A DNA stretch of 53,229 bases from Pseudomonadota bacterium (lineage in GTDB: Bacteria; Pseudomonadota; Alphaproteobacteria; Rhodospirillales; Magnetospirillaceae). The position numbers and the translations under genes are program-made. Positions 24,623-32,879 of the stretch are shown here, piece after piece. Under the pieces are notes generated by a model. It saw only the letters and a program-made list of their open reading frames with translations. It made no database searches and was not told the DNA's origin. The DNA lies in NCBI GenBank assembly GCA_023426365.1, contig JAFAAW010000045.1, positions 1 to 53,229 on the forward strand, written 5' to 3'. Each line of letters opens with the position of its first letter. The stretch's first letter is position 1.

Positions 24623-25086
24623 GCGCCGAGCTTATCCATCTGGCCCATCATTCCCTGTTCGGCGCGGCGGCCGCCGCCGGGTTCGGCGTGCTGTTCAACT
24701 TTGGCCTGCGCGCCCTGCCATGGTGTGCGGCGGCGGGTGCCCTGGCGCTGCTCGTGCGCACCGTGGGGCTGGAGGCGGGATGGAGCCTGGAAGCCGCCTC
24801 GTTCGTCGCGGCGGCGGCGGTGGCGCTGGCCGTGCGCCTGCTTCTGCCGCTGCAGCGTCAGGCGGGCGGCGCCATGGCCCTGGCCGGGTGCATCCCCATG
24901 GTGCCCGGAAGTTTCTTCGCCCAGGCCATCCTCGGCCTGATGGGGCTGACCTCGGCCCAGGGGGCGGAGGCGGCCTCCCTGCTGGCGACCACGGTGGAAT
25001 ACGGCTTGCGGGTGCTGTTCACGGTGGGGGCCATCGGCGCGGGGCTGACCATTCCCACCCATCTGATGGGTGAGCGCGAGTTCTGA
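24619..25086 (+). CDS. Threonine/serine exporter, C-terminal half (YjjB-like, DUF3815)
   Basis: 155-residue membrane protein with about five hydrophobic segments and the family motif AGCIPMVPGSFFAQAILGLM. The ATG at 24619 overlaps the stop of the preceding YjjP-like gene (ATGA), so translational coupling is likely. In ThrE the two halves are one polypeptide; here they are separate. The gene converges with the acyl-CoA synthetase gene on the other strand after a 39-base gap. Confidence 0.85.
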   Translation: MSAELIHLAHHSLFGAAAAAGFGVLFNFGLRALPWCAAAGALALLVRTVGLEAGWSLEAASFVAAAAVALAVRLLLPLQRQAGGAMALAGCIPMVPGSFFAQAILGLMGLTSAQGAEAASLLATTVEYGLRVLFTVGAIGAGLTIPTHLMGEREF

Positions 25087-25125
25087 TCCCCGCGCTCACC
25101 CCCTCGGATCAGGGATTGCCGCCGG

Positions 25126-27852
25126 TCACTTGGCCTCCGGCGGCTCCGGCTCCGTCTGCGCCGGCTTGGACAGGTCGTATTCCACCTCGACGATGTCGCC
25201 GTCGATGGTCTTGGTCTGTACGAAGCCCAGATGCTCGACGAATTTGAGCATGCGGGTGTTGTCCTTGAGGACCTGGCCGACGATGGCGCCGGTCCCGCGC
25301 GAACGGCAGTATTCGATCATCTTGACCAGCAGACGCTTGCCCAGGCCGGTTCCCTTGAGGTCCGAACGGACCAGCACGGCGAATTCGGCCTTTTCGTTGT
25401 CGGGGTCGGTGACCGTGCGCACCACGCCCAGGGTCTCCTTGGTCCCGTCGTCGTGGGTGTATTCGGCGATGAACGCCATCTCGCGGTCGTAGTCAATCTG
25501 GGTCAGGCGCGCCATTTCCGAATGCGGCAATTCGTGCACCAGGCCGAAGAAGCGGAAGCGGATGTCCTCGGGCGTCATCTTCGACACCAGGACGTGGTGG
25601 TTAGGTTCGTCCTCGGGCCGGATCGGGCGCAGCAGGGTCTTGCGCCCCGACCCGTCCTGCATGGTGAAGATTTCCTCAAGCTCCGCCGGATAGGGGCGGA
25701 TGGCCATGCGGTGCGGTCCCTTGGTGCCCGGGGCGACCTTGATGGCGGCGTCCAGCGCCACCACGCCCTCGGCGTCGCAGCGCAGCGGGTTGATGTCCAG
25801 CTCCTTGATCTCGGGGAAATCGACGATCAACTGGGAAACCTGGATCAGCACGCTGTAGAGCGCGTCCATGTTGGCCGGCGGCCGGCCGCGATAGCCGCGC
25901 AGCAGCGACGAGACGCGGGTGCGCTGCACCAGATCGGCGGCCAGGTTCATGTTGAGCGGCGGCAAGGCCACGGCGCGGTCGGCGATCACTTCGACCGCCA
26001 CGCCGCCCTGGCCGAACAGGATGACCGGGCCGAAAATGGGGTCGGTGGCGATGCCGACGATCAGTTCCTGGGTGCCGGGGCGGCGCACCGCCATCTTCTG
26101 GACGGTGAAACCCTCGATGCGGGCGTCGGGATAGACCTTCTGCACCCGCTCCAGCATGGAATTGGCTGCCTTTTCCACCTCGAACGGGGTTTCCAGGTTC
26201 AGCACCACGCCGCCGACGTCCGATTTGTGAACGATGTCGGGCGAGAGGATCTTGAGGGCGACCGGGGCGTTCAGGCTCTTGGCGATACGGCTGGCCTCGG
26301 CCGGATGGCGGGCCATGCGGGTCTCGATGGTGGGAATGCCATAGGCATCCAGCACCGCCTTGGCCTCGGCCTCGGTCATCAGGGAATCGCCGCGCGCCAG
26401 CACCTCGTTGATGATGTCGCGCACGAAGCCGGTGTCGGGAATGAAGTCCGATGCGGCCGAGGCCGGGACTTCCATCAGCATTTCCTGGTTGCGCTTGTAT
26501 TCCAGCAGGTGCAGGAATCCCTGGACGGCGGAATAGGGCGTCTCGAAGGTGGGGACGCCGGCATCGGCCAGCAGACGGCGGGCGCGGGCGACCTTCTCGC
26601 TGCCCACCCAGCAGGTCATGATGTTCGCGCGGGTCTTTTCCTTGAACACCTTGATGACCGCCTCGGCCACCGCATCGGGGTCGGACATGGCGGTGGGGGC
26701 GTGCATCACCAGCAGGCCGTCCACCGCCTTGCTTTCCAAGAGGATGGTCATGACCTTGGCATAGCGTTCGCCGTCGGCGTCGCCGGACAGGTCCAGCGGG
26801 TTGCGGTGCGACCAGTTGGGCGGCAGCACGGCATTCAGCTTTTCCACCACCTCGGGCGGCAGTTCGGCCAGTTCGCCGCCGCCGTCCGCCAGGTCGTCGG
26901 CGGCGATCACGCCCAGGCCGCCGCCATTGGTGACGATGGCCAGCCGCTTGCCCTTCACCGGCCGCGAGCGGGCCAGGGTCTCGACCGCGCCGAACAACTC
27001 GTCGATGTCCTGCACGCGCAGCATGCCGGCGCGCCGGATGGCGGCGTCGAACACCAGGTCCGACCCGGCCAGCGAGCCGGTATGCGACGACGCGGCCAGC
27101 ATGCCCTCGGTCGAGCGGCCGGCCTTGATCACCAGCACCGGCTTGTTGCGGGCGGCGGCGCGGGCGGCCGACATGAAGTTGCGGCGCCCGCGCAGTGTCT
27201 CGAGATACAGCAGGATGGCGCGGGTGTAGGGGTCCGAGCCAAGGTAGTCGATGATGTCGCCGATCGACACGTCGGCGCCGTTGCCGGTGTGGATGAAGTG
27301 CGAGAAACCGATGCCCTTGGTGCAGGCCCAGTCCAGCACCGAGGTGCACAGCGCGCCCGATTGCGACACGAAGGCGATCTTGCCCTTCAGCGCATTCTCG
27401 GGGGCGAAGCTGGCGTTCAGGCCGATGCCGGGCACCAGGATGCCCATGGAATTGGGCCCCAGGATACGCAGGCGGTAGGGCTTGGCCTCGGCCAGCGCCG
27501 CCTCCAGCAGGGTGCGGCCGTCCTCGCCCTGGGCGTGCTCCATGCCCAAAGTCATGATGCAGGCGGCGCGCGTGCCCTTTTCCCCCAGGGCGCGGATCAG
27601 GCCGGGAACGGTGGCGGGCGGGGTACAGATCACCGCCAGGTCGGGCACCATCGGCAGGCAGGCCACGTCGGGATAGGCCAGCACGCCGGCCACCGACTGG
27701 TGTTCCGCGGTCACCGGAATGATGGGACCGGCGAAATTCGCCTGCAGCAGGTTCTTCATCACCACCGAACCCGGCGCCTTGGGCTTGGTGGTGGCGCCGA
27801 TCACGGCCACCGATTGCGGACGGAACAGGGCCTTCAGATTGCGTACGCTCAT
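25126..27852 (-). CDS. NDP-forming acyl-CoA synthetase / GNAT acetyltransferase fusion (Pat-like)
   Basis: 908-residue fusion. The N-terminal three quarters match ADP/GDP-forming acyl-CoA synthetase: a CoA-binding Rossmann domain (VAVIGATTKPKAPGSVV), succinyl-CoA-ligase-like domains (SQSGALCTSVLDWA), a swivelling segment with His257 in SSHTGSLAGSD, and an ATP-grasp domain (GIPTIETR to LDINPLRC). Residues about 740-900 are a GNAT acetyltransferase with the acetyl-CoA loop LKGTGLGKRL. This is the architecture of Pat/PatZ protein lysine acetyltransferases. His257 aligns with the phosphohistidine of active ligases, which as I recall is lost in enterobacterial Pat, so ligase activity may be kept here. 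Divergent from the MaoC-Pta and ackA genes. Confidence 0.9.
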   Translation of the reverse strand: MSVRNLKALFRPQSVAVIGATTKPKAPGSVVMKNLLQANFAGPIIPVTAEHQSVAGVLAYPDVACLPMVPDLAVICTPPATVPGLIRALGEKGTRAACIMTLGMEHAQGEDGRTLLEAALAEAKPYRLRILGPNSMGILVPGIGLNASFAPENALKGKIAFVSQSGALCTSVLDWACTKGIGFSHFIHTGNGADVSIGDIIDYLGSDPYTRAILLYLETLRGRRNFMSAARAAARNKPVLVIKAGRSTEGMLAASSHTGSLAGSDLVFDAAIRRAGMLRVQDIDELFGAVETLARSRPVKGKRLAIVTNGGGLGVIAADDLADGGGELAELPPEVVEKLNAVLPPNWSHRNPLDLSGDADGERYAKVMTILLESKAVDGLLVMHAPTAMSDPDAVAEAVIKVFKEKTRANIMTCWVGSEKVARARRLLADAGVPTFETPYSAVQGFLHLLEYKRNQEMLMEVPASAASDFIPDTGFVRDIINEVLARGDSLMTEAEAKAVLDAYGIPTIETRMARHPAEASRIAKSLNAPVALKILSPDIVHKSDVGGVVLNLETPFEVEKAANSMLERVQKVYPDARIEGFTVQKMAVRRPGTQELIVGIATDPIFGPVILFGQGGVAVEVIADRAVALPPLNMNLAADLVQRTRVSSLLRGYRGRPPANMDALYSVLIQVSQLIVDFPEIKELDINPLRCDAEGVVALDAAIKVAPGTKGPHRMAIRPYPAELEEIFTMQDGSGRKTLLRPIRPEDEPNHHVLVSKMTPEDIRFRFFGLVHELPHSEMARLTQIDYDREMAFIAEYTHDDGTKETLGVVRTVTDPDNEKAEFAVLVRSDLKGTGLGKRLLVKMIEYCRSRGTGAIVGQVLKDNTRMLKFVEHLGFVQTKTIDGDIVEVEYDLSKPAQTEPEPPEAK

Positions 27853-28231
27853 GGGGTCCCCAGCCTATTACCATGGTTTTAGCAAACGGCAGATTACCCC
27901 CGACCTTTGTGCGCTGCAACACGACCAAAGGGCATGTCCGCCATGTGTTTCCCCATGTGCCCTCACCCGCTCGGGTAGGACAAGGATGGGTTCTTCCGTA
28001 ATTCGGGCAATAATTTGAAAAATCAAATGACTGTCGCGCTGGGTTTGCCACTTTCGGCCAATAGGCTTACCGTCGCTTTTCCCCTTTCGGGGGATACCGT
28101 GACCAATTGATGAAGGATTGCCGACGGACGTTGTATCCCCATAAGGATTGTCCGTATATTTTGCATCGCAACACGGAAAGCGGCGCGCTGGGTTTCGACG
28201 GTTCGCGCCCATATCTGGCAAGGAGAAGCCA
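27853..28231. promoter_or_regulatory. Divergent control region, acyl-CoA module
   Basis: 379 bases between divergent genes with no supported ORF. It has a 16-base perfect palindrome ATTTGA-AAAA-TCAAAT at 28013-28028. A candidate + strand promoter is TTGTAT (28131-28136), 18 bases, TATATT (28155-28160), 71 bases ahead of ATG 28232. The palindrome has TTGA/TCAA half-sites four bases apart, not the six of an FNR/CRP box, so its regulator is unknown. Confidence 0.45.
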
Positions 28232-29644
28232 ATGGTCGAGATGATGGAAAACCGTACCTGGGACGACATCAAGGTCGGTGACACCGCCTCTCTCACCCGC
28301 ACCTGCCGCATGGAGGACGTGGAACTGTTCGGCGTGGCCACCGGCGACCTGAACCCCACCCATTACAGCGCCGAGCAGGCGCAGCAACTGGCCGCCCACC
28401 GCAAGGTGCTGGCCCATTCCATGTGGGGCGGCTCGCTCCTTTCGGCCTTGCTGGGCAACGAACTGCCCGGACCGGGTACCGTGTACAAGAGCCAGGACCT
28501 GGAATTCATCCGTCCGGTCGAGGTGGGCGACACCCTGACCGTGACCATCACCGCCGCCGAGAAGCTGCCGCCGAACGTGGTCGCCTTCAGTTGCGCCGCG
28601 GTCAACCAGAAGGACGAAATCGTCTTCCAGGGCCGCGCCGACGTGTTCGCCCCCACCGTCAAGGCGGTCCAGCCCAAGGCCGAGCTGCACGAAATCTCGC
28701 TGCGTCGCCGCCACCACGTGTTCGAGGACATCATCGAGCGCTGCGCCCCGCTTGATCCCATCACCGTGGCCGTGTGCCACCCGTGCGACCAGGTGTCGCT
28801 GGAAGGGCCGGTCGAGGCGTTCAAGCGCGGCCTGATCAATCCCATCCTGGTCGGCCCCGAGGGCAAGATCCGCCAGTTGGCCGCGGAATTCGGCTTCGAC
28901 CTGACCGGCATCCGCATCGTCGATACCCAGCACAGCCACGAATCGGCCGAGAAATCGGTGGCGCTGTGCCGCTCGGGCGAGGCGGAAGCCTTGATGAAGG
29001 GGTCCCTGCACACCGACGAGATGATGCACGAGGTGGCGCGGCGCGAAACCGGCCTGCGCACCGGCCGGCGCATCAGCCACGTCTTCCTGATGGACGTGCC
29101 CACCTATCCCAAGACGCTGCTGATCACGGACGCGGCCATCAACATCTATCCGAGTCTGGAAGACAAGGTGGACATCGTCCAGAACGCCATTGACCTGGCG
29201 CATTGCCTGGACGTGGACAAGCCCAAGGTGGCGATCCTGTCGGCGGTCGAGACGGTGTATCCCAAGATCAACTCCACCATCGAGGCGGCGGCCCTGTGCA
29301 AGATGGCCGATCGCGGCCAGATCACCGGCGGCGAGCTGGACGGCCCGCTGGCCTTCGACAACGCCATCTCGGCCGAGGCGGCCAAAATCAAGAAGATCAA
29401 CTCTCCGGTGGCGGGACATGCCGACATCCTGCTGGTGCCCGATCTCGAGGCGGGCAACATGCTGGCCAAGCAGTTGAGCTATCTGGCCGAGGCCGACGCC
29501 GCCGGCATCGTGCTGGGCGCGCGCGTGCCGATCGTGCTGACCAGCCGCGCCGATTCGGCCAAGGCCCGTCTGGCGTCGTGCGCGGTGGCTGTGCTGTTCG
29601 CCCATGCCCGCCGCGTGAAGGCCGCCAAGGTCGCCGCCCAATAA
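28232..29644 (+). CDS. MaoC-like hydratase / phosphate acyltransferase fusion
   Basis: 470 residues from ATG 28232 (AAGGAGAAGCCA upstream). Residues about 1-150 form a hot-dog MaoC (R)-specific enoyl-CoA hydratase-like domain, with the hydratase motif ATGDLNPTHYS carrying the catalytic Asp and His. Residues about 165-470 match phosphate acetyl/butyryltransferase, converting acyl-CoA and phosphate to acyl-phosphate (PILVGPEGKIRQLA, EALMKGSLHTDEMM, ITDAAINIYPSL, DGPLAFDNAISAEAA). ackA follows 13 bases later, so the pair should run acyl-CoA to acyl-phosphate to carboxylate plus ATP. The acyl chain preferred is unknown; the MaoC domain suggests 3-hydroxyacyl or crotonyl chemistry. Confidence 0.92.
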   Translation: MVEMMENRTWDDIKVGDTASLTRTCRMEDVELFGVATGDLNPTHYSAEQAQQLAAHRKVLAHSMWGGSLLSALLGNELPGPGTVYKSQDLEFIRPVEVGDTLTVTITAAEKLPPNVVAFSCAAVNQKDEIVFQGRADVFAPTVKAVQPKAELHEISLRRRHHVFEDIIERCAPLDPITVAVCHPCDQVSLEGPVEAFKRGLINPILVGPEGKIRQLAAEFGFDLTGIRIVDTQHSHESAEKSVALCRSGEAEALMKGSLHTDEMMHEVARRETGLRTGRRISHVFLMDVPTYPKTLLITDAAINIYPSLEDKVDIVQNAIDLAHCLDVDKPKVAILSAVETVYPKINSTIEAAALCKMADRGQITGGELDGPLAFDNAISAEAAKIKKINSPVAGHADILLVPDLEAGNMLAKQLSYLAEADAAGIVLGARVPIVLTSRADSAKARLASCAVAVLFAHARRVKAAKVAAQ

Positions 29645-29657
29645 GGAGGTCAGTTCC

Positions 29658-30860
29658 ATGCGTGACGGCATTCTGGTCATCAACGCCGGTTCCTCGTCCA
29701 TCAAGTTCTCGCTGTTTCTGACCACTGGCGACCAAAAGCCGATCCTGTCCTCCAAGGGCCAGGTCGAGGGCATCAACGTCGCCCCCCATTTCATCGCCCA
29801 GGCGGCGGACGGGACCGTGCTGGCCGAACAGCGCTGGCCGGCCGACAGCGACCTCAACCACCAGGACCTGCTCAAGCACCTGATCGACTGGGTCGAGGAC
29901 AACCTGGACGGCGCCACCCTGGTGGCGGCCGGCCACCGCGTGGTGCATGGCGGCCCGAAATACGCCACCCCGGTGCTGGTGGACGATTCGGTGCTGGCCG
30001 AGCTTGAGGGCTATTCCCAACTGGCCCCGCTGCACCAGCCGCACAACCTCGCGCCCATCCGCGCGCTGGCCAAGGTGCATCCCGGCCTGCTGCAGGTGGC
30101 GTGCTTCGACACCGCCTTCCACAGCACCAATCAGAAGGTGGCGACCACCTTCGCCCTGCCGCGCCACCTGACCGAGGAAGGCGTGCGACGCTACGGCTTT
30201 CACGGCCTGTCCTACGAGTTCATCGCCCGCCGCCTGCGCGAGATCGATCCCAAGCTGGCGGCCGGCAAGGTGGTGGTGTGCCACCTGGGGTCGGGGGCGT
30301 CCATGTGCGCCATCCAGGACGGCAAGTCGGTGGCCTCCACGCTGGGATTCACCGCCCTGGACGGCCTGCCCATGGGCACGCGCACCGGCAACCTGGACCC
30401 AGGTGTCGTGCTGTACCTGATCCAGCAAAAGGGCATGGGCGCCAAGGACATCGAGACGCTGCTGTACAAGAAATCCGGCCTGCTGGGGGTGTCGGGCATC
30501 TCGAACGACATGCGCGTGCTGCTGGAAAGCGACGATCCCCACGCGGCGGAGGCGGTCGAGCTGTTCTGCTATCGTGTGAACCGCGAGCTGGGGTCGCTGG
30601 CGGCGGCCATGGGCGGCCTGGACGCCGTGGTCTTCACCGCCGGCATCGGCGAGCATTCCGCCCCGGTGCGGGAAAAGGTGTGCCAGGGTGCCGCCTGGCT
30701 GGGGGTGCGGTTGGACCCCGCCGCCAACGCCAAGCATGCCGAACTGATCTCGGACGCCGGAAGCCGCGTGCCGGTCTACGTCATCCCCACCAACGAGGAG
30801 ATGATGATCGCCAACCACACCCGGTCGGTGGTGCGCAACCTCGCGCAGGCGGCGCAATAG
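29658..30860 (+). CDS. ackA: Acetate kinase
   Basis: Phosphorylates acetate (or propionate) reversibly with ATP; cytosolic ASKHA-fold enzyme. The 400 residues show the N-terminal phosphate motif VINAGSSSIKFSL, GHRVVHGG, HNLAPI, CFDTAFHST, RRYGFHGLSYEF, HLGSGASMCAI, and VFTAGIGEHS near the end. AAGGAGGTCAGTTCC precedes the ATG. The position directly after the MaoC-phosphotransacylase gene forms a functional pta-ackA pair. Confidence 0.96.
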   Translation: MRDGILVINAGSSSIKFSLFLTTGDQKPILSSKGQVEGINVAPHFIAQAADGTVLAEQRWPADSDLNHQDLLKHLIDWVEDNLDGATLVAAGHRVVHGGPKYATPVLVDDSVLAELEGYSQLAPLHQPHNLAPIRALAKVHPGLLQVACFDTAFHSTNQKVATTFALPRHLTEEGVRRYGFHGLSYEFIARRLREIDPKLAAGKVVVCHLGSGASMCAIQDGKSVASTLGFTALDGLPMGTRTGNLDPGVVLYLIQQKGMGAKDIETLLYKKSGLLGVSGISNDMRVLLESDDPHAAEAVELFCYRVNRELGSLAAAMGGLDAVVFTAGIGEHSAPVREKVCQGAAWLGVRLDPAANAKHAELISDAGSRVPVYVIPTNEEMMIANHTRSVVRNLAQAAQ

Positions 30861-30888
30861 CAAGGCCCAGCCGCCTGGGAACCTGGGG

Positions 30889-30924
30889 CGCCCCCGGCCG
30901 GATGGTCGGGGGCGTCTTTTCTTT
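30889..30924 (+). terminator. Intrinsic terminator after ackA
   Basis: 11-bp stem CGCCCCCGGCC/GGTCGGGGGCG with one G-T pair and loop GGAT, followed by TCTTTTCTTTT. It ends the MaoC-Pta/ackA unit 28 bases after the ackA stop. Confidence 0.88.
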
Positions 30925-30956
30925 TGGGGCGCCGATGACCAGATGGAGGGGACGAA

Positions 30957-31025
30957 ATGCGCACCTGCATCTACCTCTGGTGGCGCGGCCCGAAAACGGG
31001 CAGAGTGACGGGTGCTGAAGGATAA
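30957..31025 (+). CDS. Possible 22-residue leader peptide
   Basis: A short frame MRTCIYLWWRGPKTGRVTGA plus two residues, with a strong GGAGGGGACGAA site seven bases upstream. It ends 18 bases before the start of the cyclophilin-like gene and lies in the same frame. It could be a regulatory leader or a translational coupling peptide, or chance. There is no Trp-attenuator-type hairpin after it. Confidence 0.3.
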   Translation: MRTCIYLWWRGPKTGRVTGAEG

Positions 31026-31043
31026 GCAGGAAGGGGAGCAGGA

Positions 31044-31427
31044 ATGCGGAAATTGCGGCTGACCGTCGGCAAGGTGGTGATCGAAGCGGAACTGTTCGAT
31101 ACCCCCACCGCCGATGCGCTGTTTCAGGCTGCGCCATTCGAATCGCGCGCCGCCCATTGGGGGGAGGAGGTGTATTTCACCGTTCCGGTCCGCAGCGAGC
31201 GCGAAGCCGACGCCCGCGAGGTGATGCAGCCCGGCGAGCTGGCCTTTCGCGTCGAGGGTGAGGCGGTGGTGATCGGTTACGGCCCGACCCCCAATTCCGA
31301 AGGCAAGGAAATCCGCCTGGCCATGCCGGCCAACGTGTGGGGCATGACCCGTGACGACGTGCGCCAATTGCGCAAGGTGGAGGCCGGCGACCTGATCCGG
31401 GTCGAACCGTTCGACAGCGCGGCCTGA
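31044..31427 (+). CDS. Cyclophilin-like fold protein (DUF3830/TM1367-like)
   Basis: 127-residue protein of a small family with a cyclophilin-like beta-barrel. The conserved features are the opening KLRLTVGKVVIEAELFDTPT, TPTADALFQAAPFESRAAHW, EVYFTVPV, and a central PGELAFRVEGEAVVIGYGPT. Classical prolyl isomerase residues are not evident and the molecular role of the family is unknown. GGAAGGGGAGCAGGA precedes the ATG. It is followed after five bases by a saccharopine-dehydrogenase-like gene, so the two are likely cotranscribed. Confidence 0.7.
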   Translation: MRKLRLTVGKVVIEAELFDTPTADALFQAAPFESRAAHWGEEVYFTVPVRSEREADAREVMQPGELAFRVEGEAVVIGYGPTPNSEGKEIRLAMPANVWGMTRDDVRQLRKVEAGDLIRVEPFDSAA

Positions 31428-31432
31428 GCGCC

Positions 31433-32509
31433 ATGGAAATGCGTCGCGTCGCCGTCCTGGGGGCGGGCAAGATCGGCGTTGCCGTGGCGGCCCGGTTGGC
31501 CGGCAGTGGCGATTACGCCGTCACGCTGGCCGATGCCGATGGCGAGGCGCTGGCGTGCCGCGCGCCGCCGGGCGTCGCCACTGCCGCGGTGGACGTGCGC
31601 GACGGCGCGGCCCTGCGCAACGTGCTGGACGGCCAGCACGCGGTGGCGGTGGCATTGCCGTATTACCTGAACATCGGTGTGGCCGAGGCGGCGCGGGCCG
31701 TGGGCGTGCACTATTTCGACGTGACCGAGGACGTGGCCACCGCGCGGGCCATCCGCGCCCTGGGCGAGGGCGGTGACCACGTGGTCATGACCCAATGCGG
31801 TCTGGCGCCCGGTTTCGTGTCCACCGTGGCGATGGCGCTGGTGGAACGCTTCGACGAGGTCAGCGAGGTTCATCTTCGGGTCGGCGCGCTGCCGCAATTC
31901 CCCAACAACGCGCTGAAGTACAATCTGACCTGGAGCATCGACGGGCTGATCAACGAATACTGCAACCCGTGCGAGGCCCTGGTGGACGGCAGCGCGGTTT
32001 CCGTTCCCCCGTTGGAGGGGCTGGAGCATTTTTCGCTGGACGGCGTAGGCTACGAGGCGTTTTCCACCTCGGGCGGGGTCGGCACGTTGTGCCAGAGCCT
32101 GGCCGGGCGGGTGCGCAACCTCGACTACAAGACGGTGCGCTATCCCGGCCATCGCGATCTGATGCGCTTTCTCGTGCGCGACCTCAAGCTGGGCGAGCGG
32201 CGCGAGCTGTTCCGCGACGTTCTGGAAAGCGCCATTCCGGTCACGCGCCAGGATCTGGCGCTGATCTTCGTCAGCGTGGTGGGGCGCCGGGGCGGCCTGC
32301 TGACCCAGGAAAGCTGGGCGCAGAAGATCTATGGCGACGGGTTCGAGGGGGGATATTCCGCGATCCAGAAGACCACGGCTGCCGGCCTGTGTGCCATGAT
32401 CGACCTGCATGCCCAGGGGCTGCTGCCCGAGCGGGGCGTGGTGCGCCAGGAACAGGCCCGGCTGGACGACGTGCTGGATAACCGCTTCGGCCGCCTGTTT
32501 GGCGAATAG
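31433..32509 (+). CDS. Saccharopine dehydrogenase-like oxidoreductase
   Basis: 358-residue NAD(P)-binding protein. The N-terminal Rossmann fold begins RRVAVLGAGKIGVAVAARLA (GxGxxG). The substrate domain includes DVTEDVATARAIRALGEGG, TQCGLAPGFVSTVA, ALPQFPNNALKYNLTWSIDG and NEYCNPCEALVDG, all typical of the saccharopine dehydrogenase/reductase family used in lysine and polyamine-type pathways. The true substrate (lysine-, carboxynorspermidine- or homospermidine-related) cannot be set from the sequence. The start ATG 31433 lies five bases after the cyclophilin-like gene. Confidence 0.85.
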   Translation: MEMRRVAVLGAGKIGVAVAARLAGSGDYAVTLADADGEALACRAPPGVATAAVDVRDGAALRNVLDGQHAVAVALPYYLNIGVAEAARAVGVHYFDVTEDVATARAIRALGEGGDHVVMTQCGLAPGFVSTVAMALVERFDEVSEVHLRVGALPQFPNNALKYNLTWSIDGLINEYCNPCEALVDGSAVSVPPLEGLEHFSLDGVGYEAFSTSGGVGTLCQSLAGRVRNLDYKTVRYPGHRDLMRFLVRDLKLGERRELFRDVLESAIPVTRQDLALIFVSVVGRRGGLLTQESWAQKIYGDGFEGGYSAIQKTTAAGLCAMIDLHAQGLLPERGVVRQEQARLDDVLDNRFGRLFGE

Positions 32510-32595
32510 TCCTGCCCCGAAAGCGACACTTGCGGCGCCGTGCGCGACCGGTGTAGCGTCCGCCCGCCAAAGGATAATTGTTCGCAGGGTTGTTG

Positions 32596-32859
32596 ATGTC
32601 GCCGATCCGCTTCGTTCTTGCCGCCGCTCTTCCGCTGGCGCTGTCCGCCTGCGGTGTGCCCGATCTGGTCGCCCATGGCGTGAAGTCGTACGAGCGCAGC
32701 CAGGATGCCAATCGCCAGGCTTCGGCGGAAAACCAGCCGCCGGCGGCCTATCAGCCGGCGCCTGTCGCCGCGCAGCCGCCGGCCGCGGCCGCCGAGGCGG
32801 AATTCGTGCCCGCCGCTGCCCCCATCCGCGAAACCATCACGGCCGAGCCGCTGCGCTGA
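32596..32859 (+). CDS. Small lipoprotein, Pro/Ala-rich
   Basis: 87-residue predicted lipoprotein. From ATG 32596 the signal peptide SPIRFVLAAALPLALSAC ends in the lipobox LSAC with Cys19 as the lipidated residue. The rest is a low-complexity region rich in Pro, Ala and Gln (PPAAYQPAPVAAQPPAAAAE), suggesting a flexible surface or periplasmic tether. No conserved domain is visible. An upstream in-frame TTG at 32578 gives a longer product with no better site. Confidence 0.65.
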   Translation: MSPIRFVLAAALPLALSACGVPDLVAHGVKSYERSQDANRQASAENQPPAAYQPAPVAAQPPAAAAEAEFVPAAAPIRETITAEPLR

Positions 32860-32879
32860 CGGGTGCTGGCGGCCGGCGC

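Noticed and set aside
28013..28028. FNR/CRP-type box
   Set aside because: Half-sites TTGA/TCAA are separated by four bases rather than six.
30957..31043. Trp attenuator
   Set aside because: Tandem Trp codons are present, but no alternative hairpins or terminator follow and the downstream genes are not Trp genes.
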